DNA of 64,000 nt from Panonychus citri (GCF_014898815.1 NW_026515545.1:992001-1056000), one strand, 5' to 3'. Numbered from the stretch's first letter, positions 19,301-31,364 are shown. Numbers and translations: made by a program. Notes: generated by a model not told the origin, from the sequence alone.

Positions 19301-22300
19301 AGTTTCGAAATAGCAATAAGTGTCTCGACTGTGGTTAAATCATTTCAAAGTTTACGAAGAAGTGAAAAAAAAGTTTCCAAATTGATGAATTTTATTTGAA
19401 TTTTATCATTTTGACTGAAACTTCAGGTCAGTTGTTAATATGAAATCACCATGAATCTAATAGTGTCCATGGAATAACTGAATTGCTGTTTCATTATTAA
19501 TCAAACCATGATAATGTCGTTTAATGTATTCACTTGATTTATATATATTGTGTTCAATATATTAACATGTTATGATGAAATTTGTCAAACTGATTCCGGT
19601 TCCAAGAGGAAACATGTAATAACACCCACCCCATGAATAGATCTGAATCAAAAATTCTTGGACATTGGAAATCTGGACATCTCTAAATATTCAGAATATT
19701 ACAGTTCTCTCCCTATCACCTTTTTCTTTATCATTCTATTTCCTATTTGTCATCAAACATCTGATGACCGGAAGTAAGTAAAAGGTACACTTGAAACTGA
19801 ATTTATCATGTATATTCATTTGTCTTTCGATGTAACTGGTTACTCACTTTTTTCACCTTTTCTTTTTTCTTTCTGAGTAATAGTAAATTCGTGGAGTATG
19901 TGTTACCGGAAGTTCAGTGAAATTATTCATTTCCGGGCGAATTCATTTTCGGAGCTCTTGGCGAAAAAGAAAAACTTTCTCTTTAGATCTGCTGGTAAAA
20001 ATGTTCCATCATCACTTCCATTGAATAGTTCACAAAAAATAGAACACAAAAAGAAAGAAAACTCATATTTCACCTTCCCATCAATTCCCAATTCTGGATA
20101 AAAACGTGAATTCTCTGAATTCTGGTCAGTATTTCAAAAAGTTAGAAAAAGAATAAAGTGAAAAGAAAAGAGACGAAAACAAATTCGAAAAATGTATCGA
20201 TAACTTTTGTCTCCATCTCAGAATTTACACCTTAATCAGATTGGAGTCCATGTGAAAGAGAGTAAAATTCTGTCCCAAAGAATAAATTATTTTCTTCGAT
20301 TCCCATGAATGATATTATCTTGTTGTATAAAAGAAAAGTGATATCTTCATTATCATGAAATGATCATGATGAATCATGAAGATTCTGATTCATAAGGTTA
20401 AATGAAAACGCTACAGAATCAGGCAAAGTCTCACCATGAATTCAACGAGTGAGTGAGAGCCAGAAAAATGAGGAAGCCACGTTTTTGTCATAAATGTAAT
20501 CCATTGGGAAGTTACTATAAGAATATCAATATCAACTTTCCTCATGATGATGATAATCATCTTTATCATCTTTATCATCATCATCATCATCACCTCCATC
20601 ATGATAATAATAATATCCACAGTTGTGAGTGAAAATGTTTAGTTACTCCTTAGAATACTAAAGATGATATTAATCGTAGTTGACTTTATTCAGAACTTTT
20701 TTTTCCCTCTTCCCTATTATTCAGGGTGATATATACTTTTTCATTATTCACTTGCATCTCTAACAATCCCACCCTATGGATCACACACACACACACACAC
20801 ACCATCAACTATTATCCTCCTTCAGAAAAGTGATAAACTTTTACTCTTTCATTTAATCATCAACATTATCCTCATAATCATTTTATGATAATAATAAACC
20901 CATGAATCTAATGAAACTATTCAATTCCAATATGAAACAAACTAATAACTAATAATATCTGATAAAAGTTGAGTTTCCATAAATGAATCTGCCAACTTAT
21001 TGTTACATCATTTTTTATGAGTTTTTTTTTGTTTTATCATTATTATTATTCAAACCGTTACAAGGTTCATCATAATCATCATCATGCTCAGTATCATGTA
21101 ATGATAATATTATTATTTCATCATCAACATTGTAATAATAATAACTTACAGAAATGATAATAACAGGTAGCATAAAAAAACTATCGTAAACATGAAAGGG
21201 TGTGGTTAGAATATTGTTTTTCCTCCTTCTCTCTCACTACCATGTTTCATGGGAAGGTCAGAAAATTATCTACAAAGTAATAATCCCCAATGTAACTGAG
21301 GAAAATGTTACCATTAGAATTCAGAAAGTGTTGGAAAACAAAAAAAACAAACAGCAAAAAGATGAAGATAAAAACTCTCATGAAATCTGAATATAATCTC
21401 AAGAAAAGTTCTAATGAACTTTTATCGAGTATTCAAATGATAATTATAAGCAGGCACATACATGAATATTATTATTATTCTAATTCTATTCTGGATTAAA
21501 TATTTGCTATTAAATTTTGGAATCGTTACATGTGATTCAGGGTTTTGATTTTCATGAGAAAACGATAACTTCTGAATCAAAGATTTTTTCCTCTCAACTG
21601 TTTTTAAACCTTTTACTTTATCAAAATTCAAGTGAATCTTTTAGATAAATATTCTGAATTTTGAAGGAATTTTTTGCAAACTTATTTTCTAAATATTCTT
21701 AATATGTTATTATCAGAACAATTCCCGAATAAAAAGATGAGCAATTCTCTATCTTCCAGAGAGAGAGAGAGAATGCTATCAAAATTTATCCAAAGAATAT
21801 TGAATAATCTTCTTTTTCTTTACCTAGCAATACATTCACAATTGTTACCTGTTCTTTTATTAATCCGATTATCAGAATTACCATGATCAGGAATGAGTTT
21901 AATGTTGTCTCAATGAATGAAAATAAAAAATATGAAAAAACTTTTTTTCTTCCAGATCTCTATTTATAAAACTAATAATAGTATTAATCTTAATTGTTAT
22001 GAGGATAAAATTGAATCAATGAATTTATGATCAATTGATTGAATAATAATTCATGGTATGAATTGTGAGCTCATGATGGATACCTTGTTAATATCCTCCT
22101 TCCAATTTGATTCCAATGATAATAGTTGACGAAAGAAATATTCATTCAATTGGCTTTGGTGTGAATGGAGCAATTTATTGGGTATTCAAAAGGTATTCAT
22201 GGTTGAGGAGATTGTGATTTACCAAAAATTGTGATAATTCTTGATGAACAGAATTTGAATATTATTAATATATCCAATGTCTCTCTCTCTCTCTCTCTCT

Positions 22301-24289
22301 TCACCATGAACATCATAAATATCCTTGCCTCATATTTTCTGATGAGCATAATTTATTCTGGTTCATCAGAATTGATGGAATAATAAAATGCTAATCAAGT
22401 AATATATCACATTCTGTTCAACCAGAGTTCACAATCTTCTGATAAACTTATATATATTACTTATCTTACCTGAATCGATATTGTTATTTCATTATTTCAT
22501 CATCATGAACACTTAGTCTGAGCAAATAGTTGAACCTCATGATAATGTTACTTTCAATTAACTTTGCTATTTGTAAACATACATAGAAAACATTCAGCAT
22601 GACAGAATTGATAAACAATTAACGATAATGTACATTACGAGAAAATTGAAAAAAATACTTATTTTTATATCAAATTCTGATCATTGAAAAGTAAAACTAT
22701 CATATTATTATTATTATTATATTTTTTTCTGCAGAATAAAGAATACAGGGTGATAACTGTGTCAAGATGAATATTGAAACACTCTGTAGTAATATTGTAT
22801 TACTACCTGGACAGACTGAACTTTAGAAAATCATTCAAGTTCTGTTTGTTTATTTTTCATCATGAAAAGTATATCTATACAAATAAATTCAGTTCCAACC
22901 ATTGGAATTGCTCATATGATGAGATAGTAGAATGGAACAGTCTCTCTCTCTCTCTCTCTCGATCTCATTTTTTTCTGTTTTCATGATGAATCTTTTCCCT
23001 CTGCGTGTGTTTGTCTTTAATATCATTGTAAAGTATTCAGACAATTCTTTATATTTATAAATATCAAACTCTGAATTTACGGGGAAGAGACTGAAAAAAA
23101 GTTCTGATAAATATCATCAACATGATTGTGATAAGATGAATATGTTTCATTATACTTTTATTTCTGCACGAAAATGGATCCAAATATATTCACAGAGGTT
23201 GATATTTTTTACTCACTTAGAATACATTTGATAAAATTTTCTGACTATCCATCAGAACTTTTCTATTTTTTTTCCTTTCTACCATGATGATGATAATGAT
23301 GAAACTCATCTGCATGATGATCATGTTGATGGAATTAAGAAAATTTTCTTTTCCTTTTTTGTTCTGCCATATAAATATGTGTATATACACATAGAGAATT
23401 CAACTTTACAAACATTTATGTTTATATCTTGATAAGAACCACGATAAGCATGACGATGGATATAACTTGAGGCATTTCAACATTTTCCTTGTCTAATACA
23501 CGCATACATAGGGAGACAATCTAATCATGTATATGTCGCCCCATGTAAATACCAATTGATATTAATATCTAGATTTTTTCCCGCCAACATAACAACAATA
23601 ACATGCCTTGGGAGGTATTCATATGTATGTTTGAAATGTTATCATCTCTTTACTGGGAAAAATATTGCTGGTTAACAAAAGGTTGACTGATTTTTTTTCC
23701 TACCTGGATTTTGACATAATCCTTGAATACATGGTGAATCTGAAAGGATTAGACTTAGATTGAAATAACATGAACCATGAAGTGACAATAACAGCAACAA
23801 GGTGTGAGAGTGGGAGTGGGAATTCAATGTCTTCACTAAGGTTATGACAAGGAAAAAGGGTATTGTGAAAGTTTCCAACAAAAGGTAAAACTAATAATCA
23901 ACCAATCTCATGATCATGTAAGTCTCTTGAATACCTTTGGTGTTTCTATCTTTCACTACATGAACAACAGAAAAAAAAAATGATAACATAATTTTCAGCT
24001 TGAGATTTTGGTTTTTATCTATTCCTTGGTGGGTTTTTCACCTTACCCATCGTGTAACATGTTGATTGTACAGGTAAATTCTGAATGTGTGTTCTGGGTA
24101 AAACTGAGAGGGGAAAGAGATAAAAGTTTCCAATAGAGTTGATAAGATTCTGAAGTGTATCATGAGATTAAATAAGACAAAAACAAGAGAGGGATTTAGC
24201 TTTGTAAAGGGAAAGAAATGAAATTCTGTTCTTGATAGAAGCAAGAGAAAAGTGAAGATGTTGATAACTCTCATTTGTAAATATCTTAC
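16348..24289. other. AT-rich non-coding region with simple repeats
   Basis: No convincing gene. The stretch is rich in TGATAA/TTATCA, TCATGA and ATC-repeat sequence. It holds short GA/TC runs (17258-17272, 18558-18570), a CA run (20782-20803) and TC runs (22280-22302, 22941-22960). ORFs of 60-100 codons here have simple-sequence composition. GAACTTTTTTTC-like motifs recur on both strands. It could be intergenic or a large intron of a host gene; nothing here decides. Confidence 0.6.
20782..20803. repeat. CA microsatellite
   Basis: Eleven CA units in a row, starting CACACACA. Confidence 0.9.
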
Positions 24290-24511
24290 CATGAGACTCA
24301 TATCATGCAAAGGAAGTAAATAAGAATATGAGAGTAACTTTTTCCTTCTCCATTGGAAATAAGAGTCGAGGAGAAAAACATTTTCATCATCAGAATTTTT
24401 CACGAATTTGGCTGGTAAATTTTTCATTTCCATTATTGTATCTCCAGTTAACATGGTAAACTCATAATGCTTGGATAATTTGTCAATAATATTAGGAAAC
24501 TGTTTAATCAT
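24290..24511 (-). CDS. Candidate coding exon, unidentified (74 codons)
   Basis: On the - strand an ATG at 24511 opens 74 codons (MIKQFPNIIDKLSKHYEF...) that end exactly at a good donor, CATG|GTAAGA, at 24290/24289. Amino-acid composition is more ordinary than that of surrounding ORFs and lacks simple repeats. I do not recognise the protein and see no clear partner exon. A chance ORF in AT-rich DNA is quite possible. Confidence 0.25.
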
Positions 24512-26555
24512 ATTATTCAACCATGAGTGAGGAAAAGTTTAACACCCATTAGAAACTATTCCAATTTCTGCCAGAATTGTAAATAAAAATTGAACAACTT
24601 GATTTAACACTGAGCTGATATTATTGTTCAATAGGAATAATAATTGTTATACCGACCTTCATAATCAGCATATTATCATGTTCACATGATGATTAACAAG
24701 GAGGTTGTTTGATTAGCAAGGAAAATTAAAAAGCTCAAGTGGGTTAATACATATTGATTGAGAGAGTGGAAAATATATCAAGCTGATAAAGTTAATTTCC
24801 GGTTATTTTCAGTTCCTGTTCATGTTGATTGTTTATTAACCAGTAGATACAATGTTTCTCTCTCACACACACACACTTTCGCTCCTTCTGTCATGAAAGT
24901 AATCTGAGAGTTTGAATCATGAAGAATACAAGATTCTATGTGTGATTGGACAAATTAGAAATTGAGTCAAGAAGAAAGTGAAAGTGTTCAATTGATTCCA
25001 AATGAATACCCACCTTCGATATCTACACATCTGAATCTTGCAATCATCATGAAGATAAGGTTGAAAAAAAGAGAAAAGAAAATGTTGATGATTCTTTTTT
25101 TTCATGGATCTCATGAATTCTTCCAAGTGTATTATTCGGACAATAACAAGCTGACCCTCACCAGAGAAACCGTGACAACCTTTAATGATTGATAAACAAG
25201 GTCAAAGTGAAAGTGGAAACGTGAAGGTGAGAGTTGAATGAAAGAGTAAATAGATTAATACTGTATATTTGTTTGTGAAACATTCACACAAATGGAGACA
25301 ATAAGCAAAATCACCATGAGAAAGTGGGAATTACATCAAGTTAAACAGAGAAAAAGAAGAAAAAAAGTTCAATGAGAATCAGAACAAGAAACAATTATGT
25401 TTGATTGTGAGGTATTAATATCAAGTGTTTCAAGACGAATACTCATCATGACGATGAAGAGGAAACTGAAACAGGTTAAGAATCTGATAGAAAAGATAAC
25501 TTTTTTCTCACCGACTCATCTTATTGAATTGAGCATTTTCTGGAAATAATTGTGGAAATCGAAAAGTAAACAATATCATTCTGTGTTAGATTAAATAGAT
25601 GAAAGAAAATGATTATGATCGCAAATCAATAATAACAATTGTAAATAATCAATGACTAATCTTCAATTCTTATTTAATGAATAGTCTCACCGTGGAAAAT
25701 TTCATAGTAGAATATTGGAAATAGTATTTTGTTTACCGAAATGATACAATTGTGACCTTATTCTTAAATTCTATCTGTATTTCCATCGCTGAGAAAATCG
25801 AATCTGAAAATTCTGGTTTCCCATCAGACTCAATATTTCCATATAAAGTTGGTATTGAGATAAAAGTTAAGTATCATTCATACAAATGAATACCTTGTAT
25901 TCAGTTAACAATAATATTTGGATATTTGTTGCAATCGGAATCACTCCTGAGCATTATCCTGAATCAACTGTTATTATTAACATACTTATCACCATCATTA
26001 ATATTACTTTCAGAATCATGATGATGATAATGATTATCATCCAGGTTAAATATGATATTTTGTTTTTTGCTCGTTTATCAAATAGAACACAATCAGTTAT
26101 TATTATTATTATTATTTATCATCATCGTTATGTATTATTAAAACATTGACGTTTACTTTATTAAGACGTGATTTGATTGATTGTTTGATGAAAAAGAATC
26201 AGTTGTTCAGAATGAAGGTCATATTTATCGATATGAAAGTGAATCTTTTTTGTTACCATTATTATCAATTGATATGAAAACTGTTCAACTGACCAAACTT
26301 TTGTAAAAAGGATTATTAACGCTGCCCATATCGATATTATTATAATGATAATATATTGCTTTGTTTTAACCATAAAGATTCGTGGGAGAAATTTATTTAT
26401 CTGGCGAATACTATCAGTATGATATCGGCATGTATAATTGAGAAAAACTTGATCAAGTTTAGGGTTTTAACATTAACACTCTAGAAAGATACACAAATTG
26501 AGCGTTTGAGTAACTCTTCTTGCTGGTCTCTCTAAGAAAAGATCAACATTTAAAA
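24512..26555. other. Non-coding AT-rich stretch
   Basis: Simple-sequence and GATA-rich DNA with a CA run near 24858-24874. Short ORFs on both strands at 24917-25192 overlap each other and have no recognisable domain. Confidence 0.5.
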
Positions 26556-26801
26556 ATGTTTTATGAAAGTGAAAGTTTCATGTTTAACTTTGTGAATTGG
26601 TACTCCAACATGGCTATTAAACTATGTGGTCCCAGTAATAATGTGCGCAATTATGGTGAAATCAACAATGTTTTCGTTATGAAAAAAGACAATATAACCG
26701 CTTTACTCTCCTTATTTGAAGAAGTTGTTGATTTTGTCAAACAATGTCATCTAATTAGCGAACTTCTTGAACTCAACTTCCTGATGACCATCTCAAATTG
26801 A
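26556..26801 (+). CDS. Unidentified ORF, 81 codons, possibly a TE remnant
   Basis: From the ATG at 26556 the frame reads MFYESESFMFNFVNWYSN and continues with a mixed, protein-like composition to a stop at 26799-26801. It is open upstream to at least 26520. No motif is recognised. It lies 0.9 kb before other decayed coding sequence (27674-28265) and may be part of the same dead element. Low certainty. Confidence 0.3.
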   Translation: MFYESESFMFNFVNWYSNMAIKLCGPSNNVRNYGEINNVFVMKKDNITALLSLFEEVVDFVKQCHLISELLELNFLMTISN

Positions 26802-27673
26802 CTGATTCTAAGCGACAGAGATGATTGAACTAATTTCAATCGGTCTGAAGAGGATCTAATCCATAACAAGATCTATGATGAATATTATATGAATTATTGA
26901 AATTAATAAAAACTGGACCACATGTCAAACAGACTATAACTATTCAAAGAAAAATACATTTGAATTTAATTGTAAACATGAAAAGAAACATATTGTTAAT
27001 ACTTAAAGAAATTAATGATGTAATTTAATAAATTTTCCTATTGTCTCAATAAAAAGTTATTCTAAAACTTATTTCATTCTAAATCTGATCATTTTTAAGT
27101 CATTTAAATGATGGGTGCCAAATGGAGTAAACCAAACAAGATCATAATACAAGTAATTGTAATGATAATCAAAAGACAATAGTCCTAATCATGTTTTGGT
27201 TATTGCATGCTAAACTGCCGTGGTCATGGAATGGTTAACCACATTGAGAACAAAAACGCTGTCGGGGCAGCCTTTGTTTAAATGAGTAGTTCGAGCACAT
27301 CGCCTACAGGTTAAATTATCGGTACAAGTATAAAGAATTCGAATCCTTTTCTTGCACTAACCACAATTAATGAGCCCAGTATTATCAAAAAATACACGGT
27401 TTGGAATCAAAATGAACAAACATCCCTTTAGAAGAAGAAGAAAAGAGAAGAAGAAAAAATTGCAACAAAAACAAAATCAATTCAATGTTATATTTAAACT
27501 CACCTGCTCTAATTAAAGCGTCTCTAAAATTTTCCGTAACACTAAATATTAGCAATTCACTATTTTGGGTATTGGTTAAAGAAAGTTAAACTATCTCAGA
27601 AGCCGGTTGATTCAGAGAAGTGGCAAAATTATCCCCGAATTCATTTTCATTCATGCTTGTATCTGGTTTGTAA
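26802..27673. other. Non-coding stretch with a tRNA-like SINE candidate
   Basis: No ORF of note. Between 27216 and 27360 the sequence is richer in GC than its surroundings. It has an A-box-like TGGTCATGGAATGGTTAA and, about 110 bases later, a B-box-like TTCGAATCC, as in some tRNA-derived SINEs. The spacing is too long for a tRNA gene. Confidence 0.3.
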
Positions 27674-28265
27674 CAGCAGATCGAGATTGGTTGGACACTT
27701 AATAATGTTATCAATCAATGGATTACTATTTGCAACCTGTATTCTAATATAAGGATATCCTATTCGGATTTGTCCCAATTCATTTTTGGTCTGTTCGCCC
27801 GGAATCGGTTTTTGATAATATTAAATATGACCAAATCAATCTGGCCTGATTATCGGATCGTTAATATAGTTTCAATATGCTCAAATCGGACCAATAGATA
27901 TCAAAGTCAATAATGCAAACCGAAAGAAAAAATTCAATGCTCAAGTTATACGAATTGATGTTGCGAGATCGGTTATAAAGGAGCAGATATGTTATTTAAT
28001 TGATGCCAAAGCGATTTTAATTGCTAAAAACACTAAAAAGCGCATCCGGGAGCTTAATTCTCAAATACGAAATATCGATAATCTTTTCAATTTGGAAGCT
28101 CATAAGAATTAGAAATTGTTCAATGAAAATCAAGAATTGCGAAAAATGTTGGCAATTAAAGAAGGTGCTAAGGGTGATGAAGATGTTTCGTTTTTATCTT
28201 GTGTTATAAAGAAGATGAAAGATGAGTTTTCAGTTTACACTCAAAATTCAAAAATAACCTTCTAG
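27674..28265 (+). pseudogene. Decayed protein-coding remnant, unidentified
   Basis: Two overlapping open stretches in different + frames look coding. The frame 27674-27913 (QIEIGWTLNNVINQWITI...) gives way to frame 27870-28265 (IDIKVNNANRKKKFNAQVIR...), which has a TAG at 28110 and a stop at 28263. The second part has a Lys/Glu-rich coiled-coil pattern (RIRELNSQIRNIDNLF). A frameshift plus an in-frame stop mark it as dead. I cannot name the family; a transposon-encoded protein is likely because of the setting. Confidence 0.35.
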
Positions 28266-28590
28266 GTCTTTAAAACAAATTAAAGAAATTAAAGAAAGCT
28301 TAATAGCTTATTTTTGTATTTTCAATGAAATTTATCTTTATTTTTTCAAATTTCGCGCCGAAAAATTTCCAAATTTTGGTCCAGAGTGGCCACTTTGGCA
28401 CAGAAAGTTTGGTCCAGTATGGACGGTCGGCCCAGACCCGGTCTTTGTATAACTACTCTGATTGATGGCATTCATTTTGCCAGAAAAAAGTGAAACAATG
28501 ATTAACATTGACTTAAGATTAGCTCAGTAAATACATGTATGAAGAGAAAAATTTCGAGCAATATAAAGTACAAGTTTTTTGGCAGGGTAT

Positions 28591-28800
28591 AAGGTATGAC
28601 CGGTAATGTTTCGGATTAAATTTTAAAAATTGATTAACAACTGACTGACTTCACTTATTGTCTCCATTTAAATGTTAAAATGAAGATTCATTCACTCGCT
28701 ATGATCAATGAAAAATTCAAGCTCATGATGCTTACGATTAAAAAATACCATAGTCGGAATAAGAGCGCTTTGAAACTTAATTTCCTCTTATTTTCATCCA
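28591..28800 (+). repeat. Truncated copy of the AGGTATGAC foldback element
   Basis: Starts TATAAGGTATGACCGGTAATG and follows the left arm of the 33258-33751 element for about 200 bp at lower identity, in direct orientation. No right arm is found downstream. It is an older, half-lost copy of the same element. Confidence 0.65.
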
Positions 28801-28865
28801 TTTCTCCATAGAAAAGCATTGAATATTCAAAAAAAAATTTTTTTCTGATTTTTTCAATGGGAAAA

Positions 28866-28900
28866 AATCTCTATCCAATGATTAGCATTGGATAGAGATT
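28866..28900. repeat. Perfect 15-bp hairpin with 5-base loop
   Basis: Arms AATCTCTATCCAATG and CATTGGATAGAGATT enclose the loop ATTAG. It has no coding context. It lies where the missing right half of the foldback copy would be expected. Confidence 0.8.
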
Positions 28901-28959
28901 CTCTATGGTTGTTTACATATTTATGAACCCTCTGAGATCTGTGTGTGTGTGATTTTCAG

Positions 28960-29109
28960 GACTTGGGTGGAAATGCCTTTGGAGTGGATAAGACCTTTGG
29001 TGGGAGATATACAATTTCCTCTACTGAGGTCAGGACATTTCTTCAGGACATTCGGAGGATCTTTTCGAGAGATGACAATTATATTTTTTATTGCATTACT
29101 TATAAGTAA
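28960..29109 (+). CDS. Candidate 3'-terminal exon, unidentified (49 codons)
   Basis: A splice-acceptor-like GTGTGTGTGATTTTCAG is followed by a fully open frame DLGGNAFGVDKTFGGRY..., ending at TAA 29107-29109. GC content and residue mix differ sharply from the surrounding DNA. I do not recognise the product. It could be the last exon of a host gene running through this region, or part of a mobile element. No upstream exon was found in the window. Confidence 0.35.
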   Translation, partial: DLGGNAFGVDKTFGGRYTISSTEVRTFLQDIRRIFSRDDNYIFYCITYK

Positions 29110-29325
29110 CCAATTTTTTCAAATTCATGATATTCATTATAATAACATAGTGAAATAGATTTTATTTACAATGTAATACAAATGCAATAATTAGAGAAAA
29201 ATAGTCAACCTTTTCAGTCATGAACTCATAAATGAATTATCTGTACATGAAAAGTATAATACTTGAAACAAGAACAAAAGTCCTAATTATCAAGTTAATT
29301 GAAATTAATAGAAATAACTACAAGT

Positions 29326-29334
29326 GCTATAAAC
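29326..29334. repeat. Target-site duplication, left, of the MULE
   Basis: GCTATAAAC, repeated exactly at 33212-33220. Nine bases is the usual Mutator/MULE duplication length. Confidence 0.85.
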
Positions 29335-29395
29335 GGTTCAGTCCTGTTTGGCCAATCCTTTAGCAGCTTAGAGCGAAAAGTAAACAATAAGCTCA
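29335..29395 (+). repeat. Left terminal inverted repeat of the MULE
   Basis: GGTTCAGTCCTGTTTGGCC and on, matching the reverse complement of 33151-33211 with a few mismatches and one 3-base gap. Confidence 0.85.
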
Positions 29396-29594
29396 ACATG
29401 TTTTCGGACTTAGACATAATTATAATATTCTGGTACTTTACGAAAATTCTTGCTAATTTTTCATAGAAAATAAATGCATCGAATTTAATCTTGAACATAT
29501 TTGATCAACATGCATTTAGATATAAAAAGAAATGGAGAATCTAATGAAAGTTCATCATATTTTCTAGATTTTTTTCTGATTGTTCAAAATAAAT

Positions 29595-29885
29595 ATGGAA
29601 TTGATAAAGAACAGAAAAGGAAACTTCAATCTTATTCATCAGAATTTTGTTTATAAGTTGAAAAATAGTAATTTTGATAAAAAGTATTGGAGATGTTCCG
29701 ATTCAAAGTGTAGTGTAACCATGATAACAGAAAATAACCTGATAATCAAACATCCATCAGCTCATCAACATATTCATCATTTTGATAAAATTGAGTTTCT
29801 AAAAACAAAAAATTTAATGGTTGATTCAATCGTTAATGAGCCAAACAAAAAAGTGCGAGAAGTTTTCAGTGAGTTAATTAATTGA
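29595..29885 (+). CDS. FLYWCH-type zinc-finger protein of the MULE (96 aa)
   Basis: DNA-binding module usually fused to animal MULE transposases. The ATG at 29595 was chosen over the upstream TTG in the same frame. The finger reads NFVYKLKNSN, W-R-C (YWRCSD), a second Cys (KCSV) and H-x-H at the end (HQHIHH), giving the F/Y-W-C-C-H-H pattern. After the finger about 35 residues lead to a stop at 29883-29885. In related elements this domain is followed directly by the transposase. Here a simple-repeat block of about 0.4 kb intervenes, so either an intron was expanded or the gene has been split. Confidence 0.75.
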   Translation: MELIKNRKGNFNLIHQNFVYKLKNSNFDKKYWRCSDSKCSVTMITENNLIIKHPSAHQHIHHFDKIEFLKTKNLMVDSIVNEPNKKVREVFSELIN

Positions 29886-29933
29886 AATATTAAAATGTAA
29901 CCAAAGAATAAATCAAATAGTCACATTCATCCT

Positions 29934-29989
29934 TTGATATCTCTCTCTCTCTCTTATGGTTATTATTATTATTATAATTATTATAATTA

Positions 29990-30021
<32 letters not shown>

Positions 30022-30290
30022 TATTATTATTATTATTATTATTAGATACGAGAGGAAAGAGCTTTGTCTTTGATATCTCTCTCTCTCATGTCTCATCTCT
30101 TACCTCATCTCTCTCTCTCATGTCTCATCTCTTACCTCATCTCTCTCTCTCATGTCTCATCTCTTACCTCATCTCTTACCTCATCTCTCATCTCTCTCAT
30201 CTCTCTCATCTCTTATGGTTATTATTATTATTATAATTATTATAATTATTTTATTATTATTATTATTATTATTATTAGATACGAGAGGAA
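29934..30290 (+). repeat. Compound TC/ATT microsatellite with internal duplication
   Basis: TC runs, long ATT runs and repeats of TCATGTCTCATCTCTTACC. A block reading TTATGGTTATTATTATTATT, then more ATT, then AGATACGAGAGGAAAGAGC, occurs twice (about 29955-30065 and 30215-30306). It separates the FLYWCH ORF from the transposase. ORFs through it are simple-sequence translations. Confidence 0.85.
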
Positions 30291-31361
30291 AGAGCTTTGT
30301 CTTTGATTTCAAATGGACAATCAATTAATTCAGTTCCACTTTTCAAGAGTTTGAAAACTAAGTTATATCAAAAAAGAAAAGAAAAATATCCTGAGGATAA
30401 AGGGACAGTTAACCAAATAATTATTCCTCAAGATTATCAATTAACTAAATATAATGAAAAATTTCTTCTAAGCTCATCTAATCCAACAAATGGAATATTA
30501 GTTTTTGGAACAATTCAATTTCTATGCTTATTATGTTCATCATCAAGAGTTTATGTAGATGGGACATTCGAAGTTGCTCCTCGGCGATTTTGTCAATTGT
30601 TCACCTTTCATATTTTAGTTAATGAGGAAATGTTTTGTGCAATTTATTCATTACTCCCTGATAAGAAATTGATAACATACAGAAAATTAATAATAGAAAT
30701 TAAATCAATTGCTAATCAAAATGGTTTGAACTTCAATCCCCAGCATTTACACTGTGATTTTGAATTAGCTATTAAACAAAGTATGAAGATTGAATTTCCT
30801 AATATCTCAATTCATGGTTGTTACTTTCATTATGCTCAATGTTTAATGAGAAAAATTCAAAATTTAGGAATGAAAAGTTTGTATGAAAATAATCACCAAT
30901 ACAAACAGGTAATTGAAAGATCTATAGCTTTACCTTTAATGAGCTTAGATGATATTGATTCTGCTTGGTTTTTGATAAATGAATGTAATAAATTGAATGA
31001 CGAAAAATTGAATAAGTTTTTGTACTATGTTCAAACTAATTGGTTGGATGATGACGCTACTTTCCCGAGATTGATCTGGAATCACCACGAAAATTATGGT
31101 ACCAGGACAACGAATCATCTCGAGGGATTTCATAATAAATTAAATAGACATTTCGATAATCATTCACCTAATCTATTCAAACTGATTGAAACATTACAAA
31201 GCTTAGAAATGGAATCGAAAATTGATCTAACTCATGTGATGAATGGTAAAAATGTTCATTACAAAAATAAGAAATATGAACGAATTAATGAAAATTATAA
31301 GTTTTATACTGTAAGCTATCAAAATGATGCGATTGATTTAATTGTTATTTTATTTTCGTGA
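30279..31361 (+). CDS. MULE transposase (DDE), C-terminal part
   Basis: Mutator-type transposase core. The frame opens after a TAG at 30276. Counting from the TTG at 30297, the catalytic positions are D88 (YVDGTFE), D154 (HCDFE) and E276 (NHLEGFHNKL). The C-x2-H motif (GCYFHYA, 175/178) lies between the second and third residues, as in MULEs. Length from the first Asp to the C-terminus is normal for the family. There is no ATG near the start, so translation probably joins from the FLYWCH ORF upstream by splicing, or the copy is dead. It would cut and paste elements with the same terminal repeats. Confidence 0.82.
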   Translation: MREERALSLISNGQSINSVPLFKSLKTKLYQKRKEKYPEDKGTVNQIIIPQDYQLTKYNEKFLLSSSNPTNGILVFGTIQFLCLLCSSSRVYVDGTFEVAPRRFCQLFTFHILVNEEMFCAIYSLLPDKKLITYRKLIIEIKSIANQNGLNFNPQHLHCDFELAIKQSMKIEFPNISIHGCYFHYAQCLMRKIQNLGMKSLYENNHQYKQVIERSIALPLMSLDDIDSAWFLINECNKLNDEKLNKFLYYVQTNWLDDDATFPRLIWNHHENYGTRTTNHLEGFHNKLNRHFDNHSPNLFKLIETLQSLEMESKIDLTHVMNGKNVHYKNKKYERINENYKFYTVSYQNDAIDLIVILFS

Positions 31362-31364
31362 AAG

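Noticed and set aside
27216..27360. A true tRNA gene
   Set aside because: A-box and B-box-like words are about 110 bases apart and no cloverleaf could be folded by eye.
16348..28000. CAGGGTG-type words as a series of 3' splice sites
   Set aside because: They recur often, but no open exon follows any of them.
30064..30306. Overlapping + and - strand ORFs across the ATT/TC block
   Set aside because: Microsatellite translations only.
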